From an uncultured Eubacteriales bacterium (GTDB lineage: Bacteria; Bacillota; Clostridia; Oscillospirales; Acutalibacteraceae), in the NCBI GenBank assembly GCA_934667575.1, contig CAKUME010000067.1, positions 1 through 6,524 of the forward strand: a stretch of DNA of 6,524 nucleotides, in the 5' to 3' direction. Under the pieces are notes generated by a model. That model made no database searches. It was not told the origin of the DNA and saw nothing but the letters and a program-made list of their open reading frames with translations. The position numbers and the translations under genes were made by a program. Positions within the stretch are counted from its first letter, which is position 1. Each line of letters starts with the position of its first letter. Of this stretch, positions 6,366 through 6,524 are shown one piece after another.

Positions 6366-6524
6366 ATATTCAAAAGCATGGATGGGGAAGCTGCAATTTG
6401 CGCCGGTGCAGAGAGGGAATCACTGCTGAAAGATTCCTGCGGCGGCAGTTGTGTGCGCCGCCCCGGAGCTCCTTTGCGACAAGCGAAGGCGTGGTTTTCG
6501 CGTGAAGAAAGCAAAAAGCGGCAG
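6366..6524 (+). ncRNA. T-box riboswitch leader, Stem I complete, probable alanine (GCC) specifier; 3' partial
   Basis: T-box leaders bind uncharged tRNA and let transcription continue into aminoacyl-tRNA synthetase or amino-acid supply genes. Stem I is readable in order. The base pairs AGC (6375-6377) with GCT (6468-6470); a GA-type kink-turn follows (GA 6381-6382 opposite GA 6466-6467), then GGGG (6384-6387) with CCCC (6461-6464). The upper stem has CTGC (6391-6394) with GCAG (6445-6448), GCC (6402-6404) with GGC (6441-6443), and GCA (6408-6410) with TGC (6438-6440). The conserved AGAGAG (6410-6415) leads into hairpin GGAATC/GATTCC (6416-6421 with 6432-6437) carrying GCTGAAAG (6425-6432). 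By analogy with glyQS-type leaders, the specifier is the triplet before the conserved purine (G6460) and the CCCC strand, giving GCC (6457-6459), alanine; UGC (Cys, 6454-6456) is the main out-of-register alternative. A small hairpin GCGAA/TTCGC (6483-6487 with 6497-6501) is in the linker. The antiterminator, with its UGGN box, and the controlled gene (alaS would fit) lie past the window edge. Confidence 0.78.

Noticed and set aside
6502..6524. GTG followed by a Lys/Ala-rich reading frame at the window end
   Set aside because: It is inside the T-box linker, before any antiterminator, and has no well-placed ribosome binding site.

Overview
The window looks like a GC-rich, low-synteny stretch of a Firmicutes (Bacillota) chromosome, most likely a class Clostridia gut-type anaerobe of the Oscillospirales/Ruminococcaceae kind. 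This rests on near-consensus sigma-A promoters (TTGACA, 17 bp, TATAAT), AGGAG-type ribosome binding sites, a T-box leader RNA (essentially a Gram-positive device), and a cysteine-rich extracytoplasmic penicillin-binding protein. Species-level assignment is not possible from the sequence alone.

Layout, left to right. Positions 1-1911 (+) hold the C-terminal 636 residues of a large ABC-transporter permease with a coiled-coil extracytoplasmic region and two FtsX-type membrane domains; its start lies outside the window. Converging on it, and sharing the same TTAA for both stop codons, is an AraC/XylS-family regulator (2756-1908, -). The 137-bp AT-rich gap between this regulator and the next gene is the regulatory core. 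It has a strong promoter for the regulator, a weaker divergent promoter for the downstream genes whose -10 overlaps the regulator's -10, two GCAATATT direct repeats exactly 21 bp apart beside the weak -35, and an inverted repeat that would fold in the regulator's leader RNA. Next come two tightly linked genes (2894-3739 and 3754-4626, +, 14 nt apart) for different xylose-isomerase-like TIM-barrel proteins (sugar isomerase/epimerase superfamily), each with a recognisable Glu/Asp/His/Glu metal-site set. After 58 nt comes a class B-like penicillin-binding transpeptidase (4685-6313, +) with a KTA in place of the usual KTG box. Finally, a perfect-consensus promoter (6331-6359) drives a T-box riboswitch whose Stem I is complete in the window, with a probable GCC (alanine) specifier; its antiterminator and regulated gene lie past the right edge.

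How the parts work together. The best-supported module is AraC regulator plus isomerase pair. The regulator, a cupin-type effector sensor with two C-terminal helix-turn-helix motifs, very probably activates the divergent isomerase operon by binding the 21-bp-spaced repeats (positions about -69 to -41 of the operon start) in response to a sugar or sugar derivative. The pair would then interconvert or dehydrate that sugar. No transporter, kinase or dehydrogenase lies with them, so the substrate remains open. The ABC permease, the PBP and the T-box unit look like independent neighbours. I found no mobile element, CRISPR array, tRNA or rRNA. Apart from the 5'-truncated first gene and the 3'-truncated T-box unit nothing appears broken.
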